NCBI GenBank assembly: GCA_964374095.1
Contig: CAYJXJ010000113.1
Span: forward strand, 1 to 14,757
Direction: 5' to 3'
DNA from: CAYJXJ01 sp964374095
GTDB taxonomy: Bacteria > Elusimicrobiota > Elusimicrobia > UBA1565 > UBA9628
DNA length: 14,757 bases
Shown: piece by piece, positions 13,324 to 14,757 of the stretch
Layout: each line of letters starts with the position of its first letter
How positions within the stretch are numbered: position 1 is the stretch's first letter
Notes under the pieces: generated by a model
What the model saw: the letters and a program-made list of their open reading frames with translations, nothing else
What the model was told of the DNA's origin: nothing
Database searches by the model: none
Program-made: the position numbers and the translations under genes

Positions 13324-14757
13324 GTGGGAACCCCTCCGGCCGCGCTCCCCTTGATCCTCCTCCTCGCACACTATGGAGCGCCGGCATTCGCCGGCGACGG
13401 TTGTTCGTTGTCGGTCCACCAGAAAATCGCGCAATGTCCCAAGACCACCGGGACCGGCCTGTGCACCCAGGAATCCTTAGACAGCTTGGTTTACGACTGC
13501 CAAGCCGAATATGACGAGGCGCGCGCAGCCTTCGTGATGGCGGAAACAGCGGGGGATGTGGAGAAGGCGGGAGCGCGGATGAAGGAGGTCACGTCCAAGA
13601 TCGAACAGATGCGGGGGCTGTCCTTCCCTGAGGGTTCCGCGGTACCGATTATTGATGAGGAGTCCACGATCGTGCCGGTCAGGTACTCCGTCGCGGAACT
13701 CCCCGCGGAGATTGCGCGAAGGATAAAATACGTCCAGACCCCGATGGCACAGGTGGTCGTGGGGGAAATGCGCTTCCCTTCTCCGGGCCCGAACCAAGGC
13801 CCCAAGCCGGTGGACAATCCGCAAAAGACCTCGGCGCCTCCGGGCAAGACGACAGGCCCCGAGGAGACGGCCCCACCGAAACAGCGCGGCGGTCCCGAAT
13901 CCGACGCGGATAGGGGCCGGCCGGATGCGGACTCTTCATCCCCCCGTGAAAGGTCCGGCTCGGGGCCCGCTCAAATGCCGGGAGGCTCGCGGGTGGGCGA
14001 GGAGTCGCGCGAGAAGCTTGACAAGTCCCTGGACCGGGCCCGCTCCGGCGCCGGGTCCTGGGAGGTCGCGAAGCCCGAAGCCGGAGGAGACGGGCGCAAC
14101 GTGCCGGGAAAGGCCGGGGAGCAGGCCAAGCAGGCCCTGGCCGGCTCCGAGAAACCCGCGGCCATGGACCTGGCCAACCCCAAGAGCCGGCCCGAACTCA
14201 TCCTCGCGGCCGTCGGTCCCTTCAAGGGCGCGGCCCAGGCCCTGGGGCTCAAGATCGGCGCCGGCCCGGGGGGCCCGACGCTCTTCGGCCCCGACGGCAA
14301 AGCCGCCACGGCCCAGGCCTATCAGGCCTTGGCCGACCGCATCCAGGGGGAGCCCCAAGCCCTGCTGCGCCGCCCGGATTTCTTCGATGTGCTCCCGCGG
14401 GAGTCCTTCGATGCGATCAAGGACCGCTACAACGACGGGGGCCAAGCCCGCGACACCTTCTTGCGCCATATAGCGGTCACCCCTCCCGCGGACCGCGACA
14501 TGCTGTGGAGCCAGTCCTGCGACTACATCTCCGGCGACTGCAACCGCTACGTGGACGCCCGCTCCTACCGGCGGGGGGACTTCGTTTCGCCGGAGGACCT
14601 GCGCCGCATCGCCGAGTCGATGCGGGACGGCTCTCGGGATGAAAAGGATTGCGAGCCGGGCGAGGGCTCCGACAAGCTCGCCGGCCGCATCCCCAAGGGA
14701 ATGCGCTCCAAGGTGCTCGGGGTGCTCTCCGCGACCTTTAAGTTCCTCCGAGGAATC
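13324..14757 (+). CDS. exported protein of unknown function, cut off by the window end
   Basis: 478 codons are open to the last base, with the 3' end outside the window. A signal peptide with an uncharged N-terminus covers residues 1-23 (LPLILLLAHYGAPAFA, cleavage before GDG). A small domain to about 150 has four Cys (27, 38, 47, 59), suggesting two disulfides. Residues 152-290 are rich in Pro, Gly, Ser and charged residues and are probably disordered. From about 290 a folded part resumes (PELILAAVGPFKGAAQALGL, then FFDVLPRESFDAIKDRYNDG, with Cys 399, 406 and 443). No family recognised. Start: GTG at 13324 follows the promoter directly and opens the hydrophobic segment; no other in-frame start gives a signal peptide. 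It is divergent from the 1063-residue exported protein, and the two may share control. Confidence 0.72.
   Translation, partial: MGTPPAALPLILLLAHYGAPAFAGDGCSLSVHQKIAQCPKTTGTGLCTQESLDSLVYDCQAEYDEARAAFVMAETAGDVEKAGARMKEVTSKIEQMRGLSFPEGSAVPIIDEESTIVPVRYSVAELPAEIARRIKYVQTPMAQVVVGEMRFPSPGPNQGPKPVDNPQKTSAPPGKTTGPEETAPPKQRGGPESDADRGRPDADSSSPRERSGSGPAQMPGGSRVGEESREKLDKSLDRARSGAGSWEVAKPEAGGDGRNVPGKAGEQAKQALAGSEKPAAMDLANPKSRPELILAAVGPFKGAAQALGLKIGAGPGGPTLFGPDGKAATAQAYQALADRIQGEPQALLRRPDFFDVLPRESFDAIKDRYNDGGQARDTFLRHIAVTPPADRDMLWSQSCDYISGDCNRYVDARSYRRGDFVSPEDLRRIAESMRDGSRDEKDCEPGEGSDKLAGRIPKGMRSKVLGVLSATFKFLRGI

Overview
The window is GC-rich (roughly two-thirds G+C by eye) and densely coding, with a bacterial layout. 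Several genes encode exported proteins with Ala/Pro/Gly-rich linkers and no family I recognise. That style, plus a TIGR02147-like regulator, reminds me of high-GC uncultured phyla such as Elusimicrobiota. This placement is a guess; no rRNA or marker gene is present to test it.

Region 1 (53-8103, minus strand) reads as one long operon, from a -10-like box at 8098-8103 down to position 53. In transcription order it holds: an exported protein gene broken by a frameshift (7304-8091); a second exported protein gene broken by a frameshift (6713-7283); an exported two-part alpha/beta hydrolase (4815-6716); a spinster-like MFS transporter (3567-4811); a cytoplasmic alpha/beta hydrolase (2422-3570); a short-chain dehydrogenase with the residues of 3-hydroxybutyrate dehydrogenase (1640-2419); a 25-codon ORF that looks like a leftover ketosynthase C-terminus (1566-1643); a FabH-like ketoacyl synthase III with an intact Cys-His-Asn triad (565-1569); a small ORF without a clear start (383-547); and a frameshifted retropepsin-like aspartic protease (53-383). 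Many junctions are 4-base ATGA/GTGA or 5-base TGATG overlaps. The intact core (condensing enzyme, 3-hydroxyacyl/3-ketoacyl reductase, hydrolases, exporter) fits making or recycling a 3-hydroxyacyl-type small molecule and exporting it. The product cannot be read from sequence.

Region 2 (8104-9820) has a divergent plus-strand regulator (8245-9096) behind an inverted repeat CTAGTAA-N9-TTACTAG, and a convergent minus-strand gene for a six-helix membrane protein (9145-9786) with a near-consensus promoter.

Region 3 (9860-14757) has two divergent genes for large exported proteins of unknown function: a 1063-residue protein on the minus strand, and a plus-strand protein that runs off the window end after 478 codons. 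They share a 272-bp intergenic region with a strong promoter and palindromes.

Main points of interest: (i) promoters whose -10 box lies 5-9 nt from the start codon, implying leaderless mRNAs; (ii) three reading-frame breaks, all in the small accessory genes of the operon and none in its large genes; (iii) the ketosynthase C-terminal remnant next to an intact ketosynthase; (iv) a 9-bp motif CGGTTTCAA found three times, which I saw only in the two divergent intergenic regions. No tRNA, rRNA, CRISPR array or insertion sequence was seen.
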